Assembly: GCF_003031265.1 (NCBI RefSeq)
Contig: NZ_CP019966.1
Coordinates: 5,176,501-5,240,500, forward strand
Length of the DNA stretch: 64,000 nt
Reading direction: 5' to 3'
DNA from: Rhodopseudomonas palustris
GTDB lineage: Bacteria > Pseudomonadota > Alphaproteobacteria > Rhizobiales > Xanthobacteraceae
The notes under the pieces are model-generated. The model made no database searches, was not told where the DNA came from, and saw only the letters and a list, made by a program, of their open reading frames with translations. Of this stretch, positions 1 to 7,764 are shown in pieces. A program made the translations under genes and the position numbers. Every line of letters starts with the position of its first letter. The stretch's first letter is position 1.

Positions 1-2
1 CG

Positions 3-221
3 CTGTCGTCGCTGATCTTCAACGCCCGCGCCGGCTATCGCTTCGACAACGGCATTCGGCTGCAGCTCGACGTGCTGAACCTGTTCAACGCCAAGACCAA
101 CCAGATCGAATATTACTATCTGTCACGACTGCCCGGTGAGCCGCTGGGCGGCATCAACGACCGCCATGTTCATCCGGCCGAACCAACCGCGGTGCGGTTG
201 ACGCTCGCAGGCTCGTTCTGA
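3..221 (+). CDS. TonB-dependent receptor, C-terminal end (partial)
   Basis: The first 73 codons of the window are open and end at TGA 219-221; the start lies to the left of the window. The peptide contains a YRFDNG-type strand, then LDVLNLFNAKTNQIEYYY, and ends in ...LTLAGSF. The 'ADVLNLFNxKxxxIeYYY' pattern and the terminal aromatic Phe, the signal used for outer-membrane barrel insertion, are typical of the last strands of TonB-dependent outer-membrane receptors. Substrate cannot be judged from this fragment. Confidence 0.8.
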   Translation: MSSLIFNARAGYRFDNGIRLQLDVLNLFNAKTNQIEYYYLSRLPGEPLGGINDRHVHPAEPTAVRLTLAGSF

Positions 222-653
222 CGCCGTCGCCCGCATGCGCCGTAACCTGCATGCAGCGCAGCGGAATGCGGGAAGCCGCAGACAAAGACCCGGACTTCGC
301 TTCGCTGGATCCGGACTACGGTGGCTGAAGCGACAGTCACCTAAGTGACAAAGTGCCCCAAAACGACAAACGCGCGCCGGCGTGTGAACGCCGACGCGCG
401 CCTCGTAACTCGCTGGTTCCCAGGCGCTGCGAGACGCCTCGGCCGAGCGGCTCACTGCTCGTGCATCACTTCCGGCGAGCGGGTCTCGTGCCCGCCGCAA
501 CGATGCTCAGTCAGCCAACCTCAGCGGGCGTCCCCAGCGAGGTGACAGCGTTTCGAGAGAGACACTGGACCACCTCCTTCCGTTGTTTCCGATGCAGAGA
601 GGATAAGTACGATTCTCCGGTTTGTGAAGAGGCGATGACGCAGGCTCGGGCGC
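222..653. other. Intergenic region with a GC-rich hairpin
   Basis: No convincing gene is seen between the receptor stop and the stress-type promoter; several short ORFs overlap here in different frames and none has a ribosome binding site or a recognisable product. A long GC hairpin lies at 372-401 (GCGCGCCGGCGT / ACGCCG-AC-GCGCGC, loop GTGA). It lacks a T-run on the + strand; read on the minus strand it is followed by TTTGTCGTTTTGG. Confidence 0.5.
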
Positions 654-678
654 GGAACAGGTTTTCGATCCGCTCGTT
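654..678 (+). promoter_or_regulatory. Candidate EcfG (general stress response) promoter
   Basis: GGAAC (654-658), a spacer of exactly 16 nt, then CGTT (675-678). This matches the alphaproteobacterial EcfG consensus GGAAC-N16/17-CGTT. Transcription would start near 685, leaving a leader of about 19 nt with an AGGGAG Shine-Dalgarno before the PRC-barrel ATG at 704. Confidence 0.6.
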
Positions 679-703
679 GGTTTCGCTCCACAGGGAGACC
701 AAC

Positions 704-1057
704 ATGAACCCAGAAGCCAACGAAACCCTCAAGCTGATCGGCAGCGACAAGGTGCAGGGAACCGCGGTGTACGGGCCGGACGGCGAGAAGATCGGCTCGA
801 TCGAGCGGTTGATGATCGAAAAGGTCAGCGGCCGGGTGTCTTACGCGGTGCTGTCGTTCGGCGGCTTCCTCGGCATCGGCGACGATCACTACCCACTGCC
901 CTGGCCGGCGCTGAAATACAACGTCGAACTCGGCGGCTATCAGGTGATGGTCACCGTCGACCAACTCGAACGCGCGCCGAAATACGGTCGCGGCTCGGAA
1001 TGGGATTGGCGCGGTGCGCGCCAGGTCGACGATTACTATGGCGTGGCGCTGACCTGA
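704..1057 (+). CDS. PRC-barrel domain protein
   Basis: 117 residues. The PRC-barrel fold covers residues 9-80 (ANETLKLIGSDKVQGTAVYG... GEKIGSIERLMIEKVSGRVSYAVLSFGGFLGIGDDHYPLPW), a small beta barrel found in ribosome-maturation and photosynthetic reaction-centre H proteins and in many stand-alone stress-linked proteins of Rhizobiales. There is no signal peptide, so it is probably cytoplasmic or peripheral. The ATG at 704 is chosen because it has AGGGAG nine bases upstream; the open frame extends further left without domain content. The GGAAC/CGTT promoter directly upstream suggests induction in the general stress response (inference). Confidence 0.85.
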   Translation: MNPEANETLKLIGSDKVQGTAVYGPDGEKIGSIERLMIEKVSGRVSYAVLSFGGFLGIGDDHYPLPWPALKYNVELGGYQVMVTVDQLERAPKYGRGSEWDWRGARQVDDYYGVALT

Positions 1058-1081
1058 CGGCTCTGCCGTCAGACTGTCCGT

Positions 1082-1160
1082 TATTGCGAGCGAAGCGAAG
1101 CAATCCGGGAGCGCCGAGCGGGGGGCACTGGATTGCTTCCTCGCTTCGCTCCTCGCAATG
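1082..1160. repeat. Palindromic intergenic repeat, ATTGCGAG/CTCGCAAT family, copy 1
   Basis: Inverted repeat with outer arms TTGCGAGCGAAGCGAAGCAATCC and GGATTGCTTCCTCGCTTCGC...GCAAT separated by about 30 nt. A second copy with the same ends lies at 2911-2973. Such imperfect palindromes are scattered through Rhodopseudomonas and Bradyrhizobium intergenic DNA. An ATG formed by the right arm (1158) opens the frame of the following glycosidase but is probably not its start. Confidence 0.7.
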
Positions 1161-1199
1161 ACAGGCCAAAATTCCTTCCTCCCAAGCCGCCGAGCGCCG

Positions 1200-2885
1200 A
1201 TGATCGACGACCTTTGGTACAAGAACGGCGTGATCTACTGTCTGTCGGTCGCGACCTATATGGACGCCAATGGCGACGGCATCGGCGACTTCAAGGGCCT
1301 GACAAGGCGGCTCGATTATCTGCACGGGCTCGGCGTCACGGCGATCTGGCTGATGCCGTTTCAGCCCTCGCCCTATCGCGACGATGGCTACGATATCTCC
1401 GACTATTACGGCGTCGACCCGCGCTACGGCACGCTCGGCGACTTCGTCGAATTCACCCACGGCTGCAAGCAGCGAGGCATGCGGGTGATCATCGACCTCG
1501 TGGTCAATCACACCTCCGACCAGCATCCCTGGTTCAAACAGGCTCGCGCCGATCCCAACTCGCCGTATCGCGACTGGTATGTGTGGTCGGATAAGAAGCC
1601 CGCCCACGCCGATCAGGGCATGGTGTTTCCGGGCGTGCAGAAATCGACCTGGACTCACGACAAGCAGGCGAAGGCTTGGTACTTCCACCGCTTCTACGAA
1701 TTCCAGCCCGACCTCAACACCGCCAATCCCTATGTGCAGGAAGAGATCCTGAAGATCATGGGGTTCTGGATTCAGCTCGGCGTGTCCGGCTTCCGGATGG
1801 ACGCGGTGCCGTTCGTGATCGCCACCAAAGGTCCGAAGGTCAAGAAGCCGGTCGAACAGTTCGACATGCTGCGGACCTTCCGTGAATTCCTGCAATGGCG
1901 CAAAGGCGACTCGATCATCCTGGCCGAAGCCAACGTCCGCCCCGAGGACGATCTGCACTATTTCGGCGACGACGGCGAACGCATGCAGATGATGTTCAAT
2001 TTTCATGTGAACCAGCATCTGTTCTACGCGCTCGCCGCCGCCGACACCGGACCGCTGGCCAAAGCGCTCGCCGCGACCAAGCCGCGCCCGGCCACCGCGC
2101 AATGGGGGCTATTTCTGCGTAACCACGACGAGCTCGATCTCGGCCGCCTGACCAAGGCGCAGCAGCGGATCGTGTTCGAGAAGTTCGGTCCGGACAAAAC
2201 CATGCAGCTCTACGATCGCGGCATCCGGCGGCGGCTGGCGCCGATGCTTGGCGGCGATCAGCGCCGGCTCGAGCTCGCCTACAGCCTGATGATGACGCTG
2301 CCGGGCACGCCAGTGATCCGCTATGGCGATGAGATCGCGATGGGGGACAATCTGGCGCTGCCTGAGCGGCGCTGCGCCCGCACGCCGATGCAATGGTCGA
2401 CCGAGCCGCACGGCGGTTTTACCAAGAGCGACAAGCCGGAGATCCCGGTGATCGACCACGGCGCCTACAGCTTCGAGCACGTCAATGTCGCCCAGCAGCG
2501 CCGCGATCCGGATTCGATGCTGAACTGGACCGAACGCATCATCCGAATGCGCAAGGAAGTGCCGGAGATCGGCTGGGGCGACTTCAAGGTGATCGCCGCG
2601 CGCGATCCCGCGGTGCTGATTCTGCGCTACGACTGGCGCAACAACTCCGTGCTGTTCGTGCACAATCTCGACGAGCAGCCGCGCGAGGTGTCGTTCGCGG
2701 TCGGGCTGCCCGATGATGCCGGCGCCACCTTGATCGACCTGCTCGGCCCCAACCACAGCCACGCCGTCCGCGGACGGCACAAGCTGCTGATCGAAGGCTA
2801 CGGCTATCGCTGGTTCAGGGTCGGCGGTCTGGATTATCTGCTGCGCCGCACTGAAGTCGACGGCGGCGGACGCGCACGGGCCTGA
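1200..2885 (+). CDS. GH13 alpha-amylase family enzyme, trehalose-synthase-like
   Basis: 561 residues. A GH13 (beta/alpha)8 barrel starts at once (DDLWYKNGVIYCLSVATYMDANGDGIGDF), as in trehalose synthase TreS. Conserved regions are visible: VNHTSDQHPWF, GFRMDAVPF with nucleophile Asp201, LAEANV with acid/base Glu243, and LRNHDELD with Asp310. A beta-sandwich C domain follows. Predicted role is cytoplasmic interconversion or hydrolysis of alpha-glucosides (maltose/trehalose). The usual maltokinase fusion or neighbour is absent. The start at 1200 is preferred over ATG 1158, which lies inside the repeat and adds 14 non-homologous residues; the Shine-Dalgarno is weak. It is convergent with another GH13 gene. 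Confidence 0.85.
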   Translation: MIDDLWYKNGVIYCLSVATYMDANGDGIGDFKGLTRRLDYLHGLGVTAIWLMPFQPSPYRDDGYDISDYYGVDPRYGTLGDFVEFTHGCKQRGMRVIIDLVVNHTSDQHPWFKQARADPNSPYRDWYVWSDKKPAHADQGMVFPGVQKSTWTHDKQAKAWYFHRFYEFQPDLNTANPYVQEEILKIMGFWIQLGVSGFRMDAVPFVIATKGPKVKKPVEQFDMLRTFREFLQWRKGDSIILAEANVRPEDDLHYFGDDGERMQMMFNFHVNQHLFYALAAADTGPLAKALAATKPRPATAQWGLFLRNHDELDLGRLTKAQQRIVFEKFGPDKTMQLYDRGIRRRLAPMLGGDQRRLELAYSLMMTLPGTPVIRYGDEIAMGDNLALPERRCARTPMQWSTEPHGGFTKSDKPEIPVIDHGAYSFEHVNVAQQRRDPDSMLNWTERIIRMRKEVPEIGWGDFKVIAARDPAVLILRYDWRNNSVLFVHNLDEQPREVSFAVGLPDDAGATLIDLLGPNHSHAVRGRHKLLIEGYGYRWFRVGGLDYLLRRTEVDGGGRARA

Positions 2886-2910
2886 ACCATCGACGGCCTT
2901 TCCAATCCGC

Positions 2911-2973
2911 CATTGCGAGCGATGCCGACGAAGCAATCCAACTGAGCTGGATTGCTTCGCTTCGCTCGCAATG
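2911..2973. repeat. Palindromic intergenic repeat, ATTGCGAG/CTCGCAAT family, copy 2
   Basis: CATTGCGAGCGATGCCGACG...AAGCAATCC / GGATTGC...TTCGCTCGCAATG inverted repeat between the stops of two convergent glycosidase genes. Same family as 1082-1160. It could serve as a bidirectional hairpin terminator by position, although no T-run follows. Confidence 0.7.
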
Positions 2974-3014
2974 ACGGAGAAGCTGTTGGACGAGCTCGGG
3001 CGCTGCTTCGCCGC

Positions 3015-4631
3015 TTACACGACCTCCTCCGGCGCGCGGCCGACGATGATGCCTTCGTTGCCGCGGAGATCGAGCGTGGCGCCGATGCGTTCGCCGGCAC
3101 GGTCGAGCATCGTCGACAACAGCACCTCGCCATCGAGCCCGATGGCGTCCGACGCAGCCGAAATCGGATCCGGTCCGAGATTGAGCGCCACCAGCACCGA
3201 CTGTCCCTGATGATGCCGGCGATACAGCAACAGATCGCCCTCCGCGGCCAGCGGCTGATAATCGCCGAGCGCGAGCTGCGGCAGTTGCCGCCGCAGCCGC
3301 AGCAGCGCGCGATACAGATTAAGGATCGACTGCGCGTCCGCCCGCAGATTGGCAACGTTATCCTGCGTGGCGTCGGGCGCCAGCGGCAACCACGGCCGGG
3401 CATCGGAGAAGCCGGCATTCGCTGAGGCGTCCCACTGCATCGGCGTGCGGCAGCCGTCGCGGCCGACACCGATGCCCGGCACGTTCTTCTCGAACGGGTC
3501 CTGCACGTCCTCGGGCGCGATCTCGACCTGCTCCATGCCGAGCTCGTCGCCATAATACATCGTGGGGGTGCCGCGCAGCGTCAGCAACAGCATCGCGGCG
3601 ACGCGCGCCTGCGCCGGACCGACCCGGCTCGCCACCCGCGGCCGGTCGTGATTGCCCAGCACCCAGTTGGGCCACGCGCCCGAGGGCAGTGCCAGCTCGT
3701 ACCGCTCGATCAGCCCCGCGATCTCGCGGGCACGCCATGGCGTCGACAGCAGCGCGAAGTTGAACGGCAACTGCGCGCCCTTCAGCCCGGCGCCGTAATA
3801 CGCAACCAGCCGCTCGACCGGCAGATAGATCTCGCCGATCAGCAGGCGATGATCGAACTCCTCGATCACGCTGCGCAGCTCGGCCACCACCGCAAGCGTC
3901 TCCGGCCGGTCGGCCGAATACACCGGGAGCAGCGCGGCGTGCGGCGGCATGCCGGGGCGGAAATCCGGGTTGGGCGGGTTGTTGCGGAATTGATCGTCCT
4001 TGATCAGATGCCAGATCACGTCGACCCGAAAGCCGTCGACGCCCTTGCGCAGCCAGAACCGCATCGCGTCGAAGATCGCCGCCCGCACCTCCGGATTGCG
4101 CCAGTTGAGATCGGGCTGCTGCTTCAGGAAGGCGTGATAGTAATACTGGTCGGTGGCGTCGTCATATTCCCAACCGCTGCCGCCGAATTCCGACAGCCAA
4201 TTGGTCGGCGGCCCGCCATCCGGCGCCGGGTCGCGCCAGATGTACCAATCGCGCTTGGGATTGTGGCGCGACGACCGGCTCTCGACAAACCACGGGTGCT
4301 GGTCGGACGAATGGTTCGGCACCAGATCGAGAATGACCTTCAGACCGCGGGCATGCGCGGTGAGCACCAGCGCGTCGAAATCGTCCATGGTGCCGAAGAT
4401 CGGATCGATGCCGGCATAGTCGGCGACGTCGTAGCCGAAATCCGCCATCGGTGACGGGAAGATCGGCGACAGCCAGATCGCGTCGACGCCGAGGTCGGAC
4501 AGATAGCCCAGCCGATCGATGATGCCGCGCAGATCACCGATGCCGTCGCTGTTGCTGTCCTGAAACGAGCGCGGATAGATCTGATACAGCACACCCGCCG
4601 TCCACCACGACGCGCTCGCAACCGTTTCCAT
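3015..4631 (-). CDS. GH13 alpha-glucosidase
   Basis: 538 residues, the normal length for oligo-1,6-/alpha-glucosidases of GH13. It starts WWTAGVLYQIYPRSFQDSNSDGIGDL. Catalytic regions: DLVPNHSSDQHPWF; GFRVDVIWH with nucleophile Asp204; LIGEIYLP with acid/base Glu267; and LGNHDRPR with Asp329. The QQPDLNW segment is also characteristic. It likely releases glucose from the non-reducing end of short alpha-glucans, maltose or sucrose in the cytoplasm (no signal peptide). The ATG at 4631 has GGGAGAGAG just upstream. It is convergent with the trehalose-synthase-like gene; together they suggest turnover of an intracellular alpha-glucan or trehalose (inference). Confidence 0.88.
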   Translation of the reverse strand: METVASASWWTAGVLYQIYPRSFQDSNSDGIGDLRGIIDRLGYLSDLGVDAIWLSPIFPSPMADFGYDVADYAGIDPIFGTMDDFDALVLTAHARGLKVILDLVPNHSSDQHPWFVESRSSRHNPKRDWYIWRDPAPDGGPPTNWLSEFGGSGWEYDDATDQYYYHAFLKQQPDLNWRNPEVRAAIFDAMRFWLRKGVDGFRVDVIWHLIKDDQFRNNPPNPDFRPGMPPHAALLPVYSADRPETLAVVAELRSVIEEFDHRLLIGEIYLPVERLVAYYGAGLKGAQLPFNFALLSTPWRAREIAGLIERYELALPSGAWPNWVLGNHDRPRVASRVGPAQARVAAMLLLTLRGTPTMYYGDELGMEQVEIAPEDVQDPFEKNVPGIGVGRDGCRTPMQWDASANAGFSDARPWLPLAPDATQDNVANLRADAQSILNLYRALLRLRRQLPQLALGDYQPLAAEGDLLLYRRHHQGQSVLVALNLGPDPISAASDAIGLDGEVLLSTMLDRAGERIGATLDLRGNEGIIVGRAPEEVV

Positions 4632-5142
4632 TCAACTCTCTCCCCTGTCGGTCTCAGACGCGACAGGGCGCGGCTTTGTTCCGAGCGCGGCCGAATCCGG
4701 ATCGCTGTGGTTGCACAGTCGTGCGTCAGGGCCGTGAACGGATGTCTTGCATCTGACGTCCCAGGGAGGGTCCGCAGCGCTGGGCCACGCCAGAGTCATC
4801 CGACTGTCGGAGATGAGCGGCAGGATCGGCCCGGCAAGAATCGGAGGCACGGTCAGCTCGACGGCCGAGCGTCGATGCCGGGGGAAGACTATACCGGGCT
4901 ACCGGTCAACGCATTCGTGAACTGACGATCCGGCTGGAGTTGATCGAACCGTCTTGATCGCAAGTGATTATTTACTGCAAGCAAGCAGGTTCTGCTGCGG
5001 CGCGATGCCGCCGGTAACCTGGTGTTTGCAGGGCTTGCCGCGTCGCGAAACTATGCCAAGTTGGGAACTGGGTGGGTTGCCAACGAATTGTCGGTCAAAG
5101 ACTGAAATTCCAACCAACGCATCACTCTAGAGGAAGGTAGTA
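4632..5142. other. Intergenic region, nothing assigned
   Basis: 511 bp between the divergent alpha-glucosidase gene and the repeat-protein gene. It must hold both promoters, but no sigma-factor consensus stands out. The short ORF at 4707-4925 has no Shine-Dalgarno and no protein-like composition. Confidence 0.4.
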
Positions 5143-5676
5143 ATGACGCAGATCTTCAAGGTGTATCAGGACGCAGCCAAGGCGCAGGCCGCTGTTGCGG
5201 AGCTCAAGGCCGCTTCGTTCAGCAACGCCGCGATCGTCTCCAGCGACAAGGACGGTACCGTGGTCACGGTCGACCCGCCGTTCGGCAAGGGTGGCCAGGC
5301 CGACGCGATCCTCAACCGCCACGGCGCGATCCGCGACGTCTCCTCCCGCCACGGCAGCAGCGCTTCGCTGGTGGATTCGTCCGCCCGCTTGACCGGCGCG
5401 CCGCGGCTGACCGACTCCCGCACCACCCTCGGCGGCATCTTCCCCGAGCTGACCAGCCCGAACTTCTTCCTGTCCTCGATGTTCGGTCCGCTGCTGTCGG
5501 CCTCGCAGAAGCCGTGGTCGTCGCTGGCTTCGAGCCAAAAGCCGTGGTCGTCGCTGACCAAGAATCAGGACGCCTGGTCGTCGCTCGCCAGCAATCAGAA
5601 GGCTTCGGCTCAGCTGATCAACAACCCGGCGCCGTTCTCGTCGATGCTCGGCCTGCCGGTGCTGGCCGGTCGCTAA
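5143..5676 (+). CDS. Hypothetical protein with four 10-residue tandem repeats
   Basis: 177 residues, no signal peptide. The N-terminal 60 residues (TQIFKVYQDAAKAQAAVAELKAASFSNAAIVSS) resemble the small alpha/beta fold at the start of general-stress 'YflT/YsnF-like' proteins. That resemblance is by eye only. A Ser/Thr-rich linker (residues 65-118) leads into repeats at 121-160: SQKPWSSLAS, SQKPWSSLTK, NQDAWSSLAS, NQKASAQLIN. The last unit is degenerate. The ATG has AGGAAGG eight bases upstream, and a strong terminator follows at 5709. Function unknown; the repeats suggest a surface or scaffold segment that can vary in copy number. Confidence 0.75.
   Translation: MTQIFKVYQDAAKAQAAVAELKAASFSNAAIVSSDKDGTVVTVDPPFGKGGQADAILNRHGAIRDVSSRHGSSASLVDSSARLTGAPRLTDSRTTLGGIFPELTSPNFFLSSMFGPLLSASQKPWSSLASSQKPWSSLTKNQDAWSSLASNQKASAQLINNPAPFSSMLGLPVLAGR
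5503..5622 (+). repeat. 30-bp in-frame tandem repeat, four units
   Basis: Units of exactly 30 bp at 5503-5532, 5533-5562, 5563-5592 and 5593-5622, with the shared core TGGTCGTCGCT in the first three. The period equals ten codons and the frame is preserved, so this is a coding repeat. Confidence 0.8.
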
Positions 5677-5708
5677 TCGGCCGTCGCCGATCACTTATTG
5701 AGTTAGCG

Positions 5709-5740
5709 GAAGCGCCGGCTTTGCCCGGCGCTTCTTTTTT
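5709..5740 (+). terminator. Rho-independent terminator
   Basis: GAAGCGCCGG (5709-5718), short loop, CCGGCGCTTC (5724-5733), followed by TTTTTT. It lies 33 bp after the stop of the repeat-protein gene. Confidence 0.88.
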
Positions 5741-5957
5741 GCCCCGGAACAATCTTGAATTAGATTAAAAATAACTTGCACGGCCAGACGGGTTCCGAAA
5801 TGAATTGATTAGTTTCGGGAGTACGCATGCGGTCGCCGCGCACGAGATGGAGCATCCAAGTAACAACGTCGGCGATCACGCCTGACGGGATGCATTTTTT
5901 CCGCGTGGCGGCAACCACGGAGAGCTCAGCTCGTGTCGCGGCAGCGAGGGGCCGCTG

Positions 5958-6482
5958 ATGCTGGAGCTCAGCCTTCTGGGGATTATAGGGCTAGCGGCGG
6001 CATATGGCACCGCGCTGTGGTGGATGGGTCGTCACGACGACGTGCTGTACGGCGATTTCGTCAGCCCGGAAGGTGCTGCGACACTTACGTCAGCAGAACC
6101 GACTCCTCTGCGGCAGCAACCGACCTTGCCTGCGACCAATCATGCCCGGGAAGCTACGCCTCATCGGCCAGCGGCGGCGCGTGCCGCAGTCCCACCGGTT
6201 CAAACTGGCGTTCGTCCACCGTCTCGGACATCCGCTGTGCCGCAGCGCCCGGCACCACCGGCCCCAACCATCCCGTCTCAGCCTGCCGGAAATCGAGTTA
6301 CCATGGCGCAGCCGCTGTTACCGGCACCACTTCCGCCGGTCACACCTTCTGCTCAGCATCGCTCGCCCAGCAGGCCGATCCCGGCACCTGCGCGCAGCGA
6401 AGCACCTGCGCACAATGATGTGCTGAATTCGCTGCTGGAGACGATCAAGCACGACCTGAACAACGCGGTCGGCAAGCCCTGA
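5958..6482 (+). CDS. Hypothetical membrane-anchored Pro-rich protein
   Basis: 174 residues. One hydrophobic N-terminal helix (about residues 3-23, LELSLLGIIGLAAAYGTALWWM) is followed by a long Pro/Ala-rich low-complexity stretch (residues 45-140, many PxP and APP motifs). A short helix ends the chain (NDVLNSLLETIKHDLNNAVGKP). This looks like a tail held at the membrane by one segment, with the Pro-rich region as a spacer. The ATG has GAGGGG upstream. No family recognised. The codon pattern is typical of the window, which supports a real gene. Confidence 0.6.
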   Translation: MLELSLLGIIGLAAAYGTALWWMGRHDDVLYGDFVSPEGAATLTSAEPTPLRQQPTLPATNHAREATPHRPAAARAAVPPVQTGVRPPSRTSAVPQRPAPPAPTIPSQPAGNRVTMAQPLLPAPLPPVTPSAQHRSPSRPIPAPARSEAPAHNDVLNSLLETIKHDLNNAVGKP

Positions 6483-6509
6483 CACCCACCGCGAAAGGCC
6501 GTGTGACGA

Positions 6510-6659
6510 TCAGTCGTGCCGGGACATCACGCGCGCGTTGGCGTGCTGATGCTCGCCTTCATGACCGCTCGCGATTACTACGCCGAACAAAATCAGCACC
6601 GTCGACACCGCGGCCGCAGCCAACAGCAAGATGTCGAAAGTCATCATGGTGGTCGTCAT
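6510..6659 (-). CDS. Small single-span membrane protein, 49 residues
   Basis: Sequence MTTTMMTFDILLLAAAAVST followed by VLILFGVVIASGHEGEHQHA and NARVMSRHD. One transmembrane helix spans about residues 8-30, and a short His/Glu-rich tail (HEGEHQH) follows, which might bind a metal. AGGGGG lies eight bases before the ATG (minus strand), a strong ribosome binding site. It is convergent with the Pro-rich membrane protein. Function unknown; no family recognised. Confidence 0.6.
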   Translation of the reverse strand: MTTTMMTFDILLLAAAAVSTVLILFGVVIASGHEGEHQHANARVMSRHD

Positions 6660-6915
6660 CGCCGTACCCCCTGCAATGAAGCAGTAACTAAGCTTCCTGC
6701 TGATCGGCGGCGGCGGCGTTGACGCCGATCAACCGGAGCACACTCCGGATGCAGGCTGCCGTGCGCGCAGCGCAGAGCAAGCGGCCACAACGGCTCCAAC
6801 TCCGGGATTGGCGCGCGATAGCGTACCGAGCAGCGCAGGTTTGACGGAAGCCGCAACCCCTTCGCGGTAACCCGCAACAACAGCCGATCGAGATCAGGGG
6901 AAGGGTTGGGGTGGT

Positions 6916-6989
6916 TGGAGCGGGCGAAGGGAATCGAACCCTCGTATGCAGCTTGGGAAGCTGCCGTTCTACCATTGAACTACGCCCGC
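6916..6989 (-). tRNA. tRNA-Gly, anticodon CCC
   Basis: 74 nt on the minus strand, 5' end at 6989. The acceptor stem GCGGGCG/CGCCCGC, D-arm (TAGTTCAATGGTAGA), anticodon stem GCAGC/GCTGC with loop TTCCCAA (anticodon CCC), T-arm GAGGGTTCGATTCCCTT, discriminator T and an encoded CCA (6916-6918) are all present. Confidence 0.95.
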
Positions 6990-7185
6990 GCCGGGCGCCG
7001 CGCTGACGCGGCGACGGACTCTGATCTAGCCGAGACCGGGCGCGCCGCCAAGGGGCGATCATTGAGCGGGGCCGGCGCCGCGACGCCGCAGCCCCTCCCG
7101 CACCGCAATGCCGACTCGTTAAAGTTGTTAATAATTTGTTCACTTTCTAGATGCGTCCCCGCTTTTCGCTGGTACGGTTCTGACT

Positions 7186-7764
7186 ATGGCGGGGGCTGCC
7201 TACACGATCTTCGACACCATGATGGGCCGATGCGCGATCGCATGGGATCGCGGCGGCGTGCTCGCTGTGCAGCTGGCCGAAAGCCGTGAGATCGACACCC
7301 GCCGCCGGCTGCTGCGGCTCTGCCCGGATGCCCGCGAGAGCCGTGCCGAGGCCTGGATCGAACCGGTGATCGAGGGCATTGCGGCGGCGTTGCGCGGCGA
7401 GCCGTGGGACTTTTCCGACGTTGCGCTCGATCTCGGCGGGATTCCGGCGTTCGATTGCCGCGTCTATGCGGCGGTCCGCGCAATCCCGCGCGGCGAGACG
7501 TTGACCTTTGCGGAGATCGCCAAGCAGCTCCGCGCCTCCGGCGCCGTGCATGCGGTCGGCCAGGCGATCCGGCGCAACCCGTTCGCCCTGATCGTGCCGT
7601 GCCACCGCGCTCTCGCAGCCGCAGGGGACACCAGCGGCATCTGCGCCAATGGCGGCGCCATCATCCGGCGGCGCCTGCTGTCGCTCGAAGGCGCGCTCGC
7701 CACCAGCGGCCCAAGCCTGTTCGACGTGCTGCTGCCGTTTGCCCCGCGGCAGGCCGACCGCTAG
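7186..7764 (+). CDS. ogt: Methylated-DNA--protein-cysteine methyltransferase
   Basis: 192 residues. The C-terminal alkyltransferase domain carries the acceptor motif IVPCHR with Cys139, preceded by a helix-turn-helix region (YAAVRAIPRGETLTFAEIAKQLRASGAVHAVGQAIRRNPFALIVPCHR) that holds the recognition helix and arginine finger. An N-terminal Ada/Ogt-type ribonuclease-H-like domain covers residues 1-75. The enzyme transfers the alkyl group of O6-alkylguanine (or O4-alkylthymine) irreversibly to Cys139. The post-active-site loop GDTSGICANGGAIIRRRLL replaces the usual LxGYxxG...K, a deviant pattern. The stop overlaps the convergent MATE gene by four bases. Confidence 0.88.
   Translation: MAGAAYTIFDTMMGRCAIAWDRGGVLAVQLAESREIDTRRRLLRLCPDARESRAEAWIEPVIEGIAAALRGEPWDFSDVALDLGGIPAFDCRVYAAVRAIPRGETLTFAEIAKQLRASGAVHAVGQAIRRNPFALIVPCHRALAAAGDTSGICANGGAIIRRRLLSLEGALATSGPSLFDVLLPFAPRQADR

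Noticed and set aside
353..703. N-terminal extension of the PRC-barrel ORF
   Set aside because: No domain content, and the internal ATG at 704 has the Shine-Dalgarno and the promoter.
4707..4925. 72-codon ORF between the glycosidase and the repeat protein
   Set aside because: No Shine-Dalgarno, no recognisable peptide features, and the opposite strand is equally open.
5060..5110. EcfG promoter upstream of the 5143 gene
   Set aside because: GGGAAC is present but at N15-16 the -10 region reads CGAATT/GAAT rather than CGTT, so the match is too weak to call.
5503..5622. Short CRISPR-like array
   Set aside because: Units are contiguous, in frame, four in number and have no spacers; they are a coding repeat.
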